From Xanthomonas sp. DAR 34887 (GTDB taxonomy: Bacteria; Pseudomonadota; Gammaproteobacteria; Xanthomonadales; Xanthomonadaceae): a stretch of DNA of 64,000 nt. The stretch covers positions 969,001 through 1,033,000 of the forward strand of contig NZ_CP162490.1 of the NCBI RefSeq assembly GCF_041245805.1. The letters run 5' to 3'. Shown here in pieces: positions 63,154 through 64,000 of the stretch. Positions within the stretch are counted from its first letter, which is position 1. Each line of letters opens with the position of its first letter. The position numbers and the translations under genes were made by a program. The notes under the pieces are model-generated. The model saw only the letters and a list, made by a program, of their open reading frames with translations. It did not search any database and was not told where the DNA came from.

Positions 63154-63351
63154 ATGAGCCATACCGCCACCGCGCCCGCCAATGCAGAGAAGCGCTACAC
63201 CGTGCACCGCGCCGACCTGCCGCTGAGCTGCCCGACCCCGGAGATGGCGCTGTGGAACTCGCATCCGCGGGTCTATCTGCCGGTGGACGAAGAACCCAGC
63301 CACGAGGCCCAGTGCCCGTACTGCGGCGCGGTCTTCGTGCTGGTCGACTGA
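63154..63351 (+). CDS. CHCC-type zinc-finger domain protein, 65 aa
   Basis: A very small protein of the zf-CHCC family related to the NDUFS6 subunit of complex I. The predicted zinc ligands are Cys26 or an equivalent, His37 in WNSHPRVYLP, and Cys54 and Cys57 in CPYCG. The VYLPVDE and C-terminal GAVFVLVD strands are typical. The bacterial function is not established. It ends 11 bp before the glycosyltransferase gene, a linkage often seen for this family in Xanthomonas-like genomes, so the two probably share a transcript. Confidence 0.88.
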   Translation: MSHTATAPANAEKRYTVHRADLPLSCPTPEMALWNSHPRVYLPVDEEPSHEAQCPYCGAVFVLVD

Positions 63352-63362
63352 CCGCCGGGTCG

Positions 63363-64000
63363 ATGCACCGCCTGACCGTGGTGCAACTGCTGCCGGCGCT
63401 GGAATCCGGCGGCGTCGAACGCTCCACCCTGGAAATCGCTGCGGCGCTGGTCGCGGCCGGGCATCGCGCGCTGGTGGTGTCGGCCGGCGGCCGCCTGCTG
63501 CCGGCGCTGGCGGCGACCGGTGCCGAGCACATCGCCCTGGACATCGGCCGCAAGTCGCTGCTGAGCCTGCGCCACGTGCCAACGCTGCGGCGCCTGTTCG
63601 TGCGCGAGCGGGCGGACATCGTGCACGCGCGCTCGCGGCTGCCGGCCTGGCTCGGCTGGCACGCGCTGCGCGGGTTGCCGGCGGCGCAGCGGCCGCGCTT
63701 CGTCACCACCGTGCATGGGCTCAATTCGCCCAGCCGCTACAGCGCGGTCATGACCCGCGGCGAGCGCGTGATCTGCGTGTCGGCCACGGTGCGCGACTAC
63801 GTGCTGCGCCACTACCCGCGGACCGACCCGGCGCGCCTGCGGGTGATCCCGCGCGGCATCGACCCGGCGCAGTTCCCGCGCCGTACGCAGCCCGATCCCG
63901 GCGCGCGCGCCTGGGCCGCCACCCAGGCGCCGGCCATGGCCGGCAGCGGCCCGTTGCTGCTGCTGCCCGGGCGCGGCACCCGCCTCAAGGGCCATGCCGA
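63363..64000 (+). CDS. Glycosyltransferase family 4 protein (3' end beyond the window)
   Basis: The first 212 residues of a GT-B fold glycosyltransferase. The N-terminal Rossmann-like domain starts MHRLTVVQLLPALESGGVERSTLE, the donor/acceptor cleft pattern of GT4 enzymes, followed by VHARSRLPAWLG, TTVHGLNSPS and VICVSATVRDYVLRHY. The junction VIPRGIDPAQF leads to the start of the C-terminal domain (LLLPGRGTRLKGH). The nucleotide-sugar binding motif and catalytic E-x7-E lie beyond the window. Its likely role is LPS or exopolysaccharide assembly. Confidence 0.88.
   Translation, partial: MHRLTVVQLLPALESGGVERSTLEIAAALVAAGHRALVVSAGGRLLPALAATGAEHIALDIGRKSLLSLRHVPTLRRLFVRERADIVHARSRLPAWLGWHALRGLPAAQRPRFVTTVHGLNSPSRYSAVMTRGERVICVSATVRDYVLRHYPRTDPARLRVIPRGIDPAQFPRRTQPDPGARAWAATQAPAMAGSGPLLLLPGRGTRLKGHA

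Overview
The window is about 70% G+C, densely coded, and reads as the chromosome of a Xanthomonadaceae bacterium, most likely Xanthomonas or a close relative. The reasons are the many copies of a REP palindrome (core GGAGCGGCTTCAGCCGCGAC), the iterated GGGATTCGGGA-type and CCCTCACCCCAACCC-type intergenic repeats, and the gene content: RsgA, an AlaA-like aminotransferase, TctDE-like regulators, CitMHS, DctA, MaeB fused to phosphotransacetylase, and a GH12 cellulase. The genus is an inference from these features.

1-16.5 kb is mostly housekeeping and accessory metabolism. It holds formaldehyde detoxification (gfa, fghA), a MocR regulator divergent from a PhzF-like isomerase and an EamA exporter, DegV, a DsbA-fold isomerase, a secreted GH12 glucanase, two secreted amidohydrolases (one lacking its metal motif), DUF924, a three-domain glutaredoxin/HesB-like/rhodanese protein and a polysaccharide deacetylase.

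16.6-34.8 kb is the unusual part. Twelve tightly packed, partly ATGA-overlapping minus-strand genes run from 33225 down to 16621. They encode a 1612-residue protein with two [PGRP-type amidase + trypsin-like protease] modules and a papain-like protease, a leaderless subtilase, four paralogues of an unrecognised family, two further mutually paralogous proteins (649 and 295 aa), a protein resembling ABBA/DMATS-type prenyltransferases, and small accessory proteins. Just upstream lies a SARP/BTAD-type regulator, rare in Gammaproteobacteria. The operon promoter region carries four TCACCG repeats at an exact 11-bp period, the geometry of SARP operators. A ~320-bp MITE-like element sits between regulator and operon; a second copy lies at 1735-2054.

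35-43.6 kb holds a methyltransferase, an SGNH esterase, an alanine-type aminotransferase divergent from rsgA, a QEGLA/DUF1704 metallopeptidase, an Hsp31-like protein, and a PhaB-like reductase whose catalytic Ser140 position is Ala. 43.7-49.3 kb looks like a citrate/tricarboxylate uptake module: CitMHS symporter, OprO/P-type porin, TctD/TctE-like two-component system and a periplasmic binding protein. 49.3-62.3 kb carries a propeller-sensor diguanylate cyclase, a NarL-type regulator, a hybrid histidine kinase, a second OprO/P porin, DctA and malic enzyme, plausibly one C4-dicarboxylate uptake and use module. The window ends with an XRE regulator, a CHCC zinc-finger protein and a glycosyltransferase cut off by the window end. 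I saw no rRNA, tRNA, CRISPR array or transposase gene.
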